64,000 bases of DNA from Streptomyces chumphonensis (GTDB taxonomy: Bacteria; Actinomycetota; Actinomycetes; Streptomycetales; Streptomycetaceae). The notes under the pieces are model-generated. The model was not told the origin of the DNA. It saw only the letters and a program-made list of their open reading frames with translations, and did no database searches. Both the position numbers and the translations under genes were made by a program. Below are positions 52,999 to 63,212 of this stretch, in pieces. The stretch is from assembly GCF_014779715.1 (NCBI RefSeq), contig NZ_JACXYU010000010.1, forward strand, positions 124,001 to 188,000, read 5' to 3'. The number at the start of each line of letters is the position of its first letter. The first letter of the stretch is position 1.

Positions 52999-54630
52999 AT
53001 GCGCGGAGCCAGGCGTGTCGGCTGGGCCGTCGCGACGGTGACGACGGTCGCCCTGGCCGCCGGAGCCTGCGGCGGCGGGGACGGTGGCGGCGGCGGTGAC
53101 GGCGTCGTCCGGGCGTCGTGGGGCGACCCGCAGAACCCGTTGGAGCCCGCGAACACCAACGAGGTGCAGGGCGGCAAGGTCCTGGACATGATCTTCACGG
53201 GTCTCAAGGAGTACGACCCGGAGACCGGCGAGGCCAAGGACGCCATGGCCGAGTCCATCGAGACGGACGACCAGCAGACCTTCACGGTGAAGATCAAGGA
53301 GGGCTGGACGTTCTCGGACGGCACCGAGGTGACGGCCAGCTCCTTCGTCGACGCCTGGAACTACGGCGCCAACCTGGACAACAACCAGGTCAACGCGTAC
53401 TTCTTCCAGTTCATCGAGGGCTACGACGAGGTCCACCCCGAGGACGAGGGCGCCGAGCCCACGGCCGAGGAGATGTCGGGCCTGGAGGTCGTCGACGAGC
53501 AGACCTTCCGCGTCACCCTCACCCAGAAGTTCTCCCTGTGGCCCGAGACGCTCGGCTACACCGCCTACGCCCCGCTGCCGCAGCTCTTCTTCGACGACCA
53601 CGAGGCCTGGCTGGAGCGGCCGGTGGGCAACGGGCCGTACCAGGTGGAGTCCTACAACCGCGGTCAGTCCATGAGGCTGTCGACGTACGACGAGTACAGC
53701 GGGGAGGACGAGCCGCAGAACGAGGGCGTCGAGCTGATCGTCTACACCTCCAACAACACCGCCTACACCGACCTCCAGGCGGGCAACCTGGACGTCACCG
53801 ACGACATCCCCGCCTCCCAGGTGCGCAACGCCGAACAGGACCTCGACGGGCGCTACATCAACCAGCCCGCCGGCATCATCCAGACCATCACCTTCCCCCT
53901 CTACCAGGAGGAGTGGGAGGGCGACGAGGCCGCCGACGTGCGGCGCGGTCTCTCGATGGCCATCAACCGGGACGAGATCACCACCCAGATCTACGGCGAC
54001 ACCCGCACCCCGGCCACCGACTGGACCTCCCCGGTGCTCGGCGAGGACGGCGGCTACGAGGAGGGGCTGTGCGGGGACGCCTGCACCTACGACCCCGAGC
54101 GGGCCCGGCAGCTCATCGAGGACGGCGGCGGCCTGCCCGGCGGCTCCGTCACCCTGACCTCCAACGTGGACACCGGCTCGCACCGGCAGTGGATGGACGC
54201 CGTCTGCAACAGCATCAACAACGTCATGGACGACAACAACGCCTGCCGCGTCAACCCCGTCGCGACGTTCGCCGAGTTCCGTGAGCAGATCAGCGCCGAC
54301 CGCATGACCGGCATGTTCCGGGCCGGCTGGCAGATGGACTACCCGCTCATCCAGAACTTCCTCCAGCCGCTGTACTACACGGACGCCTCGTCCAACGACG
54401 CGGGCTACAGCAGCGGCGAGTTCGACCGGCTGGTGGACGAGGCCAACGCGGCGGCCGACCAGAGCGAAGCCGTCGAGACCTTCCAGGACGCCGAGCGGGT
54501 GCTCGCCGAGGACCTCCCGGCCGTCCCGCTGTGGTACCAGAACGGCACGGCCGGCTACTCGGACCGGGTGGACGACGTCCGCCTCAACCCCTTCTCCGTC
54601 CCCGTCTACAGCGAGATCACGGTCAACTGA
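52999..54630 (+). CDS. Oligopeptide ABC transporter substrate-binding lipoprotein (operon 1)
   Basis: A 543-residue SBP_bac_5 protein that captures peptides outside the membrane. The lipobox is AGAC with Cys24 (the -3 residue is Ala instead of the usual Leu), followed by a Gly-rich linker. Core segments include FTVKIKEGWTFSDGTEVTASSFVDAWNY, FPLYQEEWEGDEAADVRRGLSMAINRDEI and FRAGWQMDYPLIQNFLQPLYYTDAS. This last belongs to the OppA-like peptide group. The ATG has GGAGG 6 nt upstream. It leads a five-gene operon of binding protein, two permeases and two ATPases. A 13-bp stem hairpin separates it from the first permease. Confidence 0.9.
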   Translation: MRGARRVGWAVATVTTVALAAGACGGGDGGGGGDGVVRASWGDPQNPLEPANTNEVQGGKVLDMIFTGLKEYDPETGEAKDAMAESIETDDQQTFTVKIKEGWTFSDGTEVTASSFVDAWNYGANLDNNQVNAYFFQFIEGYDEVHPEDEGAEPTAEEMSGLEVVDEQTFRVTLTQKFSLWPETLGYTAYAPLPQLFFDDHEAWLERPVGNGPYQVESYNRGQSMRLSTYDEYSGEDEPQNEGVELIVYTSNNTAYTDLQAGNLDVTDDIPASQVRNAEQDLDGRYINQPAGIIQTITFPLYQEEWEGDEAADVRRGLSMAINRDEITTQIYGDTRTPATDWTSPVLGEDGGYEEGLCGDACTYDPERARQLIEDGGGLPGGSVTLTSNVDTGSHRQWMDAVCNSINNVMDDNNACRVNPVATFAEFREQISADRMTGMFRAGWQMDYPLIQNFLQPLYYTDASSNDAGYSSGEFDRLVDEANAAADQSEAVETFQDAERVLAEDLPAVPLWYQNGTAGYSDRVDDVRLNPFSVPVYSEITVN

Positions 54631-54636
54631 TCGCCC

Positions 54637-54677
54637 ACCGGGGCCGGTCCGCCGCTCGCGCGGTGACCGGCCCCGGT
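54637..54677. terminator. Intercistronic hairpin after binding-protein gene 1
   Basis: A perfect 13-bp outer stem (54637-54649 and 54665-54677) with further inner pairing. It lies between the binding-protein and permease genes, where it likely attenuates or stabilises the upstream mRNA. Confidence 0.65.
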
Positions 54678-54698
54678 CGTAGCTGAGGAGGGAGGCCC

Positions 54699-55622
54699 GT
54701 GGGGCACTACGTCATCCGGCGCCTGCTCCAGATGGTCCCGGTCTTCATCGGGACGACGTTCCTGATCTTCATCATGGTGCACGCCCTCGGCGATCCGGTC
54801 GCCGCCCTGTTCGGCGACCGCACCCCCGACCCGGCGACCGCGGCCCGGCTGCGCGCCGAGTTCAACCTCGACAAGCCCGTGTGGCAGCAGTACCTGCTCT
54901 ACATGCGGAACATCTTCACCGGGGACTTCGGCACCGCCTTCAACGGGCGGCCCGTCATGGACCTGCTGGTCACCGCCTTCCCCATCTCGTTCCGGCTGAT
55001 GCTGGTGGCCATCGCCTTCGAGCTGGTCCTCGGCATCGTGCTCGGCGTCGTCTCCGGGCTGCGCCGGGGCGGCGGCGTGGACTCCTCGGTGCTGCTGCTG
55101 AGCCTCGTCGTCATCGCCATCCCCACCTTCGTCACCGGGGTGCTCGCCCAGTTCCTCTTCGGCGTGAAGCTCGGCTGGACGGCCCCGGCGGTCAGCCCCG
55201 AGGCGCCCCTCAACGAGCTGATCCTCCCCGGGCTGATCCTCGCGCTCGTCTCGCTCGCCTACGTCACCCGGCTCACCCGGACGTCGGTGGCGGAGAACGC
55301 CCGCGCCGACTACGTCCGCACCGCCGTGGCCAAGGGGCTGCGCCGCCGCCGCATCACCACGCGCCACCTGCTGCGCAACTCGCTGATCCCGGTGGTGACC
55401 TACCTCGGGACGGACGTCGGCAGCCTCATGGCCGGGGCGCTCGTGACCGAGCGGATCTTCAACATCCAGGGCGTGGGCTACCAGCTCTTCCAGGGCGTCC
55501 TGCGGCAGAACTCGCCCACCGTGGTCGGCTTCGTGACGATCCTCGTGCTGATCTTCCTGCTCGCCAACCTGCTCGTGGACCTCCTGTACGCCGTGCTCGA
55601 CCCGAGGATTCGCTATGCCTGA
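54699..55622 (+). CDS. OppB-type peptide ABC permease (operon 1)
   Basis: A 307-residue inner-membrane permease with about six transmembrane helices. The first follows the start (YVIRRLLQMVPVFIGTTFLIFIMVHAL), then comes the OppB-type periplasmic loop with GDPVAALFG and FNLDKPVWQQYLLYM. The EAA loop contacting the ATPases reads YVRTAVAKGLRRRRITTRHLLRNSLIP. The GTG start has GAGGGAGG 4 nt upstream. It pairs with the next gene, whose start overlaps its stop by 8 nt. Confidence 0.92.
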   Translation: MGHYVIRRLLQMVPVFIGTTFLIFIMVHALGDPVAALFGDRTPDPATAARLRAEFNLDKPVWQQYLLYMRNIFTGDFGTAFNGRPVMDLLVTAFPISFRLMLVAIAFELVLGIVLGVVSGLRRGGGVDSSVLLLSLVVIAIPTFVTGVLAQFLFGVKLGWTAPAVSPEAPLNELILPGLILALVSLAYVTRLTRTSVAENARADYVRTAVAKGLRRRRITTRHLLRNSLIPVVTYLGTDVGSLMAGALVTERIFNIQGVGYQLFQGVLRQNSPTVVGFVTILVLIFLLANLLVDLLYAVLDPRIRYA

Positions 55623-56637
55623 GCCGAACGAGCCCCAGGAGCCGCACACCTACCCCACCCCGGGCGCCCCCGAGCCCCGGCGGGCGATCGGCGGCGCGGG
55701 CGTATCCGCCGACCTCGCCTACGCCGAGGGCGAGACGCTGGAGGGCGACGGCCGGCGCGGACCGGACGGGGGGCCGGAGCAGGAGGCGGCCCGCAGCCTG
55801 TGGTCCGACGCCTGGCACGACCTGCGGCGGCGGCCGGTGTTCATCGTCTCCGGCCTGGTCATCCTCTTTCTCGTGGTCATCTCCGTCTGGCCGCAGCTGA
55901 TCGCCACCGGTGATCCGCTGGAGTGCCGGATCAGCCGGTCACTCGGCGGCGCCGAGCCCGGCCACTGGTTCGGCTTCGACACGCAGGGCTGCGACGTTTA
56001 CACCCGCACCGTGTACGGAGCCCGCGCCTCGGTGACCGTCGGCGTCTGCGCGACGCTCGGCGTCGCCCTGCTCGGCGCCCTCTTCGGCGGCCTCGCGGGC
56101 TACTTCGGAGGCGCCGCCGACACCCTGCTGTCACGGCTCACCGACATCTTCTTCGGCATCCCGATCATCCTCGGCGCCCTGGTGTTCCTCGCCATGATCA
56201 CCGTGGACGGCATCTGGCCGGTCGTGGGCGTCATCACGGCCCTGGCCTGGCCGCAGATCGCCCGTATCGCGCGCGGTGCCGTCATCACGGCCAAGCAGAA
56301 CGACTACGTGCACGCCGCGCAGGCACTGGGCGCGGGACACACCCGCATCCTGCTGCGGCACATCACCCCGAACGCCGTCGCACCCGTCATCGTCGTCGCG
56401 ACGATCGCGCTGGGCACGTACATCGCCCTGGAAGCCACCCTGAGCTTCCTCGGCGTCGGGCTCCGACCGCCGACCGTCTCCTGGGGGGTGGACATCTCCA
56501 ACGCCTCCGACGGCATGCAGTTCCGCAACGCGCCGCACATCCTGCTCTACCCGGCCGCCGCGCTGAGCCTGACGGTGCTGGCGTTCATCATGCTCGGCGA
56601 CGCGGTGCGCGACGCCCTCGACCCCAAGCTGCGCTGA
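55615..56637 (+). CDS. OppC-type peptide ABC permease (operon 1)
   Basis: A 340-residue permease. A ~65-residue acidic cytoplasmic N-terminus (typical of actinobacterial OppC) precedes six predicted helices, starting RRPVFIVSGLVILFLVVISVWP. HWFGFDTQGCDVYTRTVYGARASV is the OppC hallmark, and the EAA loop is YVHAAQALGAGHTRILLRHITPNAVAP. The start codon overlaps the OppB stop by 8 nt (ATGCCTGA), ensuring coupled translation. Confidence 0.92.
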   Translation: MPEPNEPQEPHTYPTPGAPEPRRAIGGAGVSADLAYAEGETLEGDGRRGPDGGPEQEAARSLWSDAWHDLRRRPVFIVSGLVILFLVVISVWPQLIATGDPLECRISRSLGGAEPGHWFGFDTQGCDVYTRTVYGARASVTVGVCATLGVALLGALFGGLAGYFGGAADTLLSRLTDIFFGIPIILGALVFLAMITVDGIWPVVGVITALAWPQIARIARGAVITAKQNDYVHAAQALGAGHTRILLRHITPNAVAPVIVVATIALGTYIALEATLSFLGVGLRPPTVSWGVDISNASDGMQFRNAPHILLYPAAALSLTVLAFIMLGDAVRDALDPKLR

Positions 56638-56651
56638 GGAGTTGACCGCAG

Positions 56652-57645
56652 GTGCCCCCACTGCTTGACGTGCGCGACCTGTACGTGGAGTTCCGCACCC
56701 GCGACGGCGTGGTCCGGGCCGTCAACGGCGTCGACTACTCGGTGGACGCCGGGCAGACGCTCGCCGTCCTCGGGGAGTCGGGGTCGGGCAAGTCGGTCAC
56801 CGCGCAGGCGGTGATGGGCATCCTCGACTCGCCGCCCGGCTACGTCACGGGCGGCCGGATCCTCTTCCAGGGCCAGGACCTGCTGACCCTGACCCCCGAC
56901 GCGCGGCGGCGCGTGCGCGGCGCCCGGATGGCGATGATCTTCCAGGACGCCCTCTCCTCGCTGAACCCCGTGCTGAGCGTGGGCTACCAGCTCGCGGAGA
57001 TGTTCCAGGTGCACCGGGGGGACTCCCGGAAGGTGGCGAGGGCGAAGGCCGTCGAGCTGATGGATCGGGTGCGCATCCCGGCCGCCGCGCAGCGGGCCGG
57101 GGACTTCCCGCACCAGTTCTCCGGCGGCATGCGCCAGCGCATCATGATTGCGATGGCGATGGCGCTGGAGCCCGAGCTGATCATCGCCGACGAACCGACG
57201 ACGGCCCTGGACGTCACGGTGCAGGCCCAGGTGATGGAGCTGCTCGCGGATCTCCAGCGCGAGTACCGCATGGGCCTGATCCTCATCACCCACGACCTCG
57301 GCGTCGTGGCCGACGTCGCGGACAAGATCGCCGTCATGTACGCGGGCCGGATCGTGGAGACGGCCCCCGTGCACGCCCTCTACAAGCGCCCGGCCCACCC
57401 CTACACCCGCGGCCTGCTGGACTCCATCCCCCGCCTCGACCAGAAGGGCCAGGAGCTGTACGCGATCAAGGGGCTGCCGCCCAACCTGCTGCGCATCCCG
57501 CCCGGCTGCCCCTTCCACCCCCGCTGCCCGCAGGCGCGGGACGTGTGCGCCGTCGACGATCCGCCGCTGTACGAGGTCACCGAGCGGGACGGCGCCCCCG
57601 TCCCCGGACGGGCGAGCGGCTGCCACTTCTGGAAGGAGACGATGT

Positions 57646-57653
<8 letters not shown>
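56652..57653 (+). CDS. OppD-type peptide ABC ATPase (operon 1)
   Basis: A 333-residue ATPase. Walker A is GESGSGKSV (~residues 39-47), the Q loop FQDALSSLNPV, signature HQFSGGMRQR, Walker B LIIADEPTTALD, and switch His in ITHDLGVVA. The C-terminal OppD extension includes cysteines in PPGCPFHPRCPQARDVC and SGCHFW, the positions that bind a 4Fe-4S cluster in some Opp/Dpp ATPases. GTG start 15 nt after the OppC stop. It forms a heterodimer with the next gene. Confidence 0.93.
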
Positions 57654-58737
<1,084 letters not shown>

Positions 58738-58743
58738 CCTCGG

Positions 58744-58761
58744 CGGCACCGGCCGGTGCCG
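58744..58761. terminator. Palindrome just after operon 1
   Basis: The 18-bp perfect palindrome CGGCACCGGCCGGTGCCG begins 7 nt after the last stop. As RNA it forms a 7-bp stem with a small loop and may act with the next hairpin. Confidence 0.4.
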
Positions 58762-58796
58762 CTGTGTGTACACCGTGTTCCTCATGGGTAACAACC

Positions 58797-58824
58797 GATC
58801 CCGGCGCCTGAGGGCGCCGGGATC
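58797..58824. terminator. Terminator of peptide transporter operon 1
   Basis: A perfect 12-bp stem (58797-58808 and 58813-58824) with a TGAG tetraloop. Confidence 0.75.
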
Positions 58825-59160
58825 TACGGGCGTTGCGTCTGCATTGTCCCCCCGGCGGGCCTTAGGTGTTCGTACAACCACGGTTCGTATATCGGTGCCG
58901 CCTCGTTCTGGTTGCGGACAGATCACCGACGAAGACGCACTGTATGTGATCAAATGCCCGATGTTAACGATCGTTGTCAAGCACGTATGGACCTCGATCT
59001 GCATAACCTTTGCTCAAGAATCGGGCGGTGCCTCCCCAGCGCGCCGGAAACTCTTGACGCCGCAGTCCACGGGTTGCAAGAGTCCGCTCATCCCAATGGC
59101 ACACCTAGTGCCACCGAATGACCGGGTTCCGCCAAAAACAGAGCGCGGGGGCACAACGCG
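58825..59160. promoter_or_regulatory. Control region of peptide transporter operon 2
   Basis: No gene is seen. This AT-richer stretch holds three symmetrical elements: AACGATCGTT (58966-58975), ACTCTTG/CAAGAGT arms 20 bp apart (59050-59083), and TGGCAC-5-GTGCCA (59097-59113). A TTGACG at 59054-59059 lies inside the second element and could be a -35 box. This density suggests binding by more than one regulator. Confidence 0.45.
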
Positions 59161-60201
59161 ATGACGAGTCCTCCCCAGGCTGCGACAGCCGGGAACGACA
59201 CCACCACTGCCGGGGAATCGGCTTCCCTGACCGAGGAGAAGACCGACACGACCCAGGGCACGACGGCCGGCCGGTCCCCCGGCCAGCTCATGTGGATGCG
59301 CTTCAAGCGCGACCGCACCGGCGTGATCGCCGGCTGTGTGGTCATCTTCTTCTTCGCCATCGCGGCGCTGGCGCCGGTGGTCGGCTGGATCTACGGCAAG
59401 GACCCGTACACGTTCTACGGGCTCGAGGACATGTCGCTGCTCGACCCCTTCGGCTACCCCACGGGCAGCCCCGGCGGTGTCTCGGGCGATCACTGGTTCG
59501 GTGTCGAGCCCGACCTCGGCCGCGACGTCATGATGCAGCTGCTCTACGGCATGCGGACCTCGCTCTACACGGCCGTCCCGGTCACCATCGTCTCGGTGAT
59601 CCTCGGGGTGCTCCTCGGCCTGGTCGGCGGGTTCTTCGGCGGCAAGACCGACTACTGGATCGGTCGCGTCACCGACTTCTTCATGGCGCTGCCCAGCCAG
59701 CTCTTCCTCATCTCCACCATGCCGGTGGTCGTGGCCCTCTTCGTGGCGCCGGACAAGGAGACGCCGGTCTACGTCCGGTTCCTCGCGATGCTGATCATCC
59801 TGTCCTTCCTCGGCTGGATGGGCATGGCCCGCCTCGTGCGCAGCGCGACGCTCTCCCTTCGCGAGCGGGAGTTCGTCGAGGCCGCCAAGGTCTCCGGCGC
59901 CTCCCGGTGGCGCATCCTCCGCAAGGAGCTGCTGCCCAACCTCTACACACCGATCCTGGTGCAGGGCACGCTCATGCTGCCCATGGCGATCCTGTCCGTC
60001 GCCTTCCTCTCCTACGTCGGCATCGGGTACACGGAACCGACGCCCGACTGGGGCCGGATGTTCCAGCGAGCAGGGGAGATCTACCAGGACAACCCCGTCT
60101 ACATGCTCTTCCCCGGCATCGCGATGGTCATCTTCATCGTGAGCTTCAACCTCCTCGGTGACTCCGTACGGGACGCCATCGACCCCAAGGCTGGACGCTG
60201 A
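59161..60201 (+). CDS. OppC-type peptide ABC permease (operon 2)
   Basis: A 346-residue permease leading the second operon. A ~45-residue Thr/Ser-rich cytoplasmic N-terminus precedes helices beginning DRTGVIAGCVVIFFFAIAALAPVVGWIYG. The OppC hallmark is DHWFGVEPDLGRDVMMQLLYGMRTSL, and the EAA loop reads FVEAAKVSGASRWRILRKELLPNLYTP. The ribosome site is weak. An OppC-type permease ahead of the binding protein is the order of bldK-type operons (permease, binding protein, permease, ATPase, ATPase), which import signalling peptides in Streptomyces development. Orthology to bldK cannot be proven here. Confidence 0.9.
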   Translation: MTSPPQAATAGNDTTTAGESASLTEEKTDTTQGTTAGRSPGQLMWMRFKRDRTGVIAGCVVIFFFAIAALAPVVGWIYGKDPYTFYGLEDMSLLDPFGYPTGSPGGVSGDHWFGVEPDLGRDVMMQLLYGMRTSLYTAVPVTIVSVILGVLLGLVGGFFGGKTDYWIGRVTDFFMALPSQLFLISTMPVVVALFVAPDKETPVYVRFLAMLIILSFLGWMGMARLVRSATLSLREREFVEAAKVSGASRWRILRKELLPNLYTPILVQGTLMLPMAILSVAFLSYVGIGYTEPTPDWGRMFQRAGEIYQDNPVYMLFPGIAMVIFIVSFNLLGDSVRDAIDPKAGR

Positions 60202-60212
60202 GCCGTCCGTTG

Positions 60213-60234
60213 GCAGGGGGGCTGCCACCCCTGC
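60213..60234. terminator. Small hairpin between permease and binding-protein genes
   Basis: GCAGGGG/CCCCTGC 7-bp stem (60213-60219 and 60228-60234) with an 8-nt loop. It probably shapes mRNA processing more than termination. Confidence 0.35.
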
Positions 60235-60298
60235 GCCGGGCGACCGGGCCCGTCAGGCAGCGCAACTGATCACGACAACAGGCAGGTGGAGAAACTCC

Positions 60299-62098
60299 AT
60301 GAGGCTCCTTTCCACGCGCAGAGCGCGCACCGCGGTGGTCGCCATCGCGGTGGGCTCTCTCGCCCTGACCGCCTGCGGCGGCGACAGCGACTCGCAGACG
60401 AAGGACGACTCCAAGACGCAGGACGACGCCAAGGAGCAGTCCGAGGCCGTCGCCTACGGTGACGCCGAGGCCTCCAAGGGCCCGGCCGCACCGGTCGAGG
60501 GCTCCCGCGAAGGCGGCACGATCCGCGTCTACCAGCAGACGGACTTCTCGCACCTGGACCCGGGTCAGATCTACGTCAGCGACGCCGGTCTGCTGTCGGT
60601 GCTCATCCACCGCGGTCTCACCACCTTCGTGGAGGACGACGAGGGCGGCCTGACCGTCGTCGGTGACATAGCCACCGACTCCGGTACCCCCTCCGAGGGC
60701 GGCAAGGTCTGGACGTTCACGCTCAAGGACGGCATCAAGGACGAGGACGGCGACCCGATCGACTCGGGCGACGTCCGCCACACCGTCGAGCGCCTGTACG
60801 CCAAGCACATCACCGACGGCCCGACCTACCTGCAGCAGTGGCTGTCGGGTGAGGGCACCAAGTACCGCGAGGCCCTGCCCGAGGGCCCGTACAACGGCGA
60901 CCACCTGCCGGACGACGTCCTGGAGACGCCGGACGACAAGACCGTCGTCTTCAAGTTCGACACGCCGCGCCCGGACCTGCCGCAGGCCCTGGCCATGGCC
61001 GGCTACTCCATCGTGCCCGAGGAGAAGGACACGAAGGAGAAGTACGACCAGAAGCCGACCGCGATCGGTCCGTACAAGATCGACGAGGTCAACTCCGGCA
61101 AGAACATGAAGCTCGTCCGCAACGACGAGTGGAGCGCCGAGACCGACCCGAAGCGTCACGCCTTCGTGGACGGCTGGGACATCACGTTCAACCACGACCG
61201 CGTGGACCAGTCCAAGCGCCTCGCCGCCGACCGCGGTGACGCCAAGAACGGCATCCAGTTCAGCGGCGCCGTGGACACCTCGCAGATCAAGAGCATCGTC
61301 TCCAACGAGGAGACGAACGCCCGGACGATCAAGGGCTACGCGCCCTACGTCTGGCAGCTCAACATGAACATGGACCGCATCAAGGACAAGAAGATCCGCG
61401 ACGCGATCACCTACGCCCTCCCGAACGCCGACATCCTCCGTCCCGACGGTGGCTCCTACGGCGGTGAGCCGGCCGGCGGTCTGCTCGCCCCGACCGTCCC
61501 GGGCTACGAGAAGGGCTACGACCCCTACGGCAAGATCGAGAACCCGCAGGGTGACATCGAGAAGGCCAAGGAGCTCCTGAAGGAGGCCGGCGCCGAGGGC
61601 CAGAGCCTGGTCTACGGCTACGCCAACGTGCCGCACCGCCAGGAGCAGGCCATCATCATCGAGAAGGCGCTGGAGAAGGCCGGCTTCGAGGTCGAGAAGA
61701 AGGAGATCGACCAGGCCACCTACTACGAGCGGGTCGGCAAGGTCGACAACGGCCTGGACATCTACATGACCGGCTGGGGCCAGGACTGGCCGTCCATCTC
61801 CACCGTCATCCCGCCGCTGTACGACGGTGACCAGCTCGCCGACGGTTCGGCCGTCTACTCGCACATCAACGACGACAAGGTCAACTCCGAGATCGACCGG
61901 ATCCTGAAGATCACGGACCCGGAGGAGGCCACCACCGAGTGGCAGAAGCTCCACCGGTACATCGTCGAGGAGATCAACCCGGCGGCTCCGCTCTACTTCA
62001 CCAAGCAGCTGCAGATCCACGGATCGAACGTGGGCGGCGCCCGGTACAGCTCCGAGAAGAGCTACATCGACGTCTCCCGGCTGTTCCTGAAGTCGTAA
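60299..62098 (+). CDS. Peptide-binding lipoprotein (operon 2, BldKB-like position)
   Basis: A 599-residue SBP_bac_5 lipoprotein. The signal peptide has lipobox LTAC with Cys26, followed by a ~45-residue Asp/Lys/Ser-rich tether. Core segments: GGTIRVYQQTDFSHLDPGQIYVSD, WTFTLKDGIKDEDGDPIDSGDVRHTVERLY, AIGPYKIDEVNSGKNMKLVRN, LDIYMTGWGQDWPSISTVIPPLYDG. The ATG at 60299 has GGTGGAG 7 nt upstream and gives a proper signal peptide; in-frame sequence upstream does not. Codon use is unusually biased to AAG, GAC, GAG and ATC, suggesting high expression. A strong hairpin follows, as after the binding protein of operon 1. Confidence 0.92.
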   Translation: MRLLSTRRARTAVVAIAVGSLALTACGGDSDSQTKDDSKTQDDAKEQSEAVAYGDAEASKGPAAPVEGSREGGTIRVYQQTDFSHLDPGQIYVSDAGLLSVLIHRGLTTFVEDDEGGLTVVGDIATDSGTPSEGGKVWTFTLKDGIKDEDGDPIDSGDVRHTVERLYAKHITDGPTYLQQWLSGEGTKYREALPEGPYNGDHLPDDVLETPDDKTVVFKFDTPRPDLPQALAMAGYSIVPEEKDTKEKYDQKPTAIGPYKIDEVNSGKNMKLVRNDEWSAETDPKRHAFVDGWDITFNHDRVDQSKRLAADRGDAKNGIQFSGAVDTSQIKSIVSNEETNARTIKGYAPYVWQLNMNMDRIKDKKIRDAITYALPNADILRPDGGSYGGEPAGGLLAPTVPGYEKGYDPYGKIENPQGDIEKAKELLKEAGAEGQSLVYGYANVPHRQEQAIIIEKALEKAGFEVEKKEIDQATYYERVGKVDNGLDIYMTGWGQDWPSISTVIPPLYDGDQLADGSAVYSHINDDKVNSEIDRILKITDPEEATTEWQKLHRYIVEEINPAAPLYFTKQLQIHGSNVGGARYSSEKSYIDVSRLFLKS

Positions 62099-62116
62099 CA
62101 CCCCGTTGAACCGGGT

Positions 62117-62156
62117 CCCCGGGAACGTGCGCGCGGCGGAGCGCGCGTTCCCGGGG
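62117..62156. terminator. Strong intercistronic hairpin after binding-protein gene 2
   Basis: A 16-bp stem with a single G-T pair (62117-62132 and 62141-62156) and an 8-nt loop, 19 nt past the stop and 68 nt before the next permease gene. Confidence 0.7.
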
Positions 62157-62223
62157 GCCGTTCGCAGGTCCAACGTCTCCTCTCCCAGACCCCCTGCCGC
62201 CACCCCGAGAGCAGCGGACTCCC

Positions 62224-63201
62224 ATGCTTCGATTTCTCATCCGACGGCTGAGCAGCGCGTTCGTGATCCTGATCCTGATCAGCGCGTTCACCTTCCTCAT
62301 CTTCTTCGCCGCCCCGCGTGACCCCGCAGTGCTGGCGTGCGGAAAGAACTGCACCGAGGCCGCCAAGGACATCATCAGAGACAACCTCGGCCTCAACGAT
62401 CCGATCGCCCAGCAGTACTGGGAGTTCATGCGCGGCATCGTCATGGGCCGGGACTTCTCGGTCGGCCGGTGTGACGCGCCCTGCCTCGGTGTCTCGTTCA
62501 ACACCGACCTGATGGTCTGGGACACGATCGTCGACCGTCTGCCCCTCACGCTGTCCCTGTCGCTCGGCGGGCTGGTCATCTTCCTCACCCTGGGCCTCGG
62601 CGCCGGCCTCATGGCGGCCGCCAAGAAGGGCACGGTCACGGACAAGACCCTGAGCTCCATGTCGCTGGTCTTCAGCTCGATGCAGATCTACTTCCTCGGG
62701 CCGATCGTGCTGGGTGCGCTGGTCTTCAGCAGCGGCATCATGGAATCGCCACGCTATGTGCCCATCACCGAGGATCCGCTGGGCTGGTTCACCGGCCTGC
62801 TGATCCCCTGGTTCGTCATGGCGCTCATCTTCACCGCGCAGTACACGCGTATGTCGCGCTCCAGCATGATCGAGCAGTTGCAGGAGGAGCACGTCAGGAC
62901 GGCCCGCGCCAAGGGCATGTCGCGCCCCTACGTGTTCTTCCGCTACGCCTGGCGCGGTTCGCTCATCCCCATCGTCACCATCCTGGGCATGGACCTGGGC
63001 GCCCTGCTCGGCGGTGCCATCGTCACCGAGATGACCTTCAGCCTCGCCGGCATCGGCCGCCTGGCCGTGGACGCGGTGACGAACATCGACCTGCCTCTCA
63101 CCATGGGCGTGATGCTCATCGGCGCGACGTTCATCCTGATGTGCAACGTCGTCGTCGACGCGGCCTACGCCTACATCGACCCCCGCGTGCGGCTGGGCTA
63201 G
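62224..63201 (+). CDS. OppB-type peptide ABC permease (operon 2)
   Basis: A 325-residue permease with six predicted helices, starting LRFLIRRLSSAFVILILISAFTFLIFFAA. A longer than usual first extracytoplasmic loop contains four cysteines (LACGKNCTEA and GRCDAPCLG) that could form two disulfides. The EAA loop reads HVRTARAKGMSRPYVFFRYAWRGSLIP. Partner of the OppC-type permease at 59161; the two flank the binding-protein gene. The ATPase gene begins 11 nt after the stop. Confidence 0.92.
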   Translation: MLRFLIRRLSSAFVILILISAFTFLIFFAAPRDPAVLACGKNCTEAAKDIIRDNLGLNDPIAQQYWEFMRGIVMGRDFSVGRCDAPCLGVSFNTDLMVWDTIVDRLPLTLSLSLGGLVIFLTLGLGAGLMAAAKKGTVTDKTLSSMSLVFSSMQIYFLGPIVLGALVFSSGIMESPRYVPITEDPLGWFTGLLIPWFVMALIFTAQYTRMSRSSMIEQLQEEHVRTARAKGMSRPYVFFRYAWRGSLIPIVTILGMDLGALLGGAIVTEMTFSLAGIGRLAVDAVTNIDLPLTMGVMLIGATFILMCNVVVDAAYAYIDPRVRLG

Positions 63202-63212
63202 GAGTACTTCCC

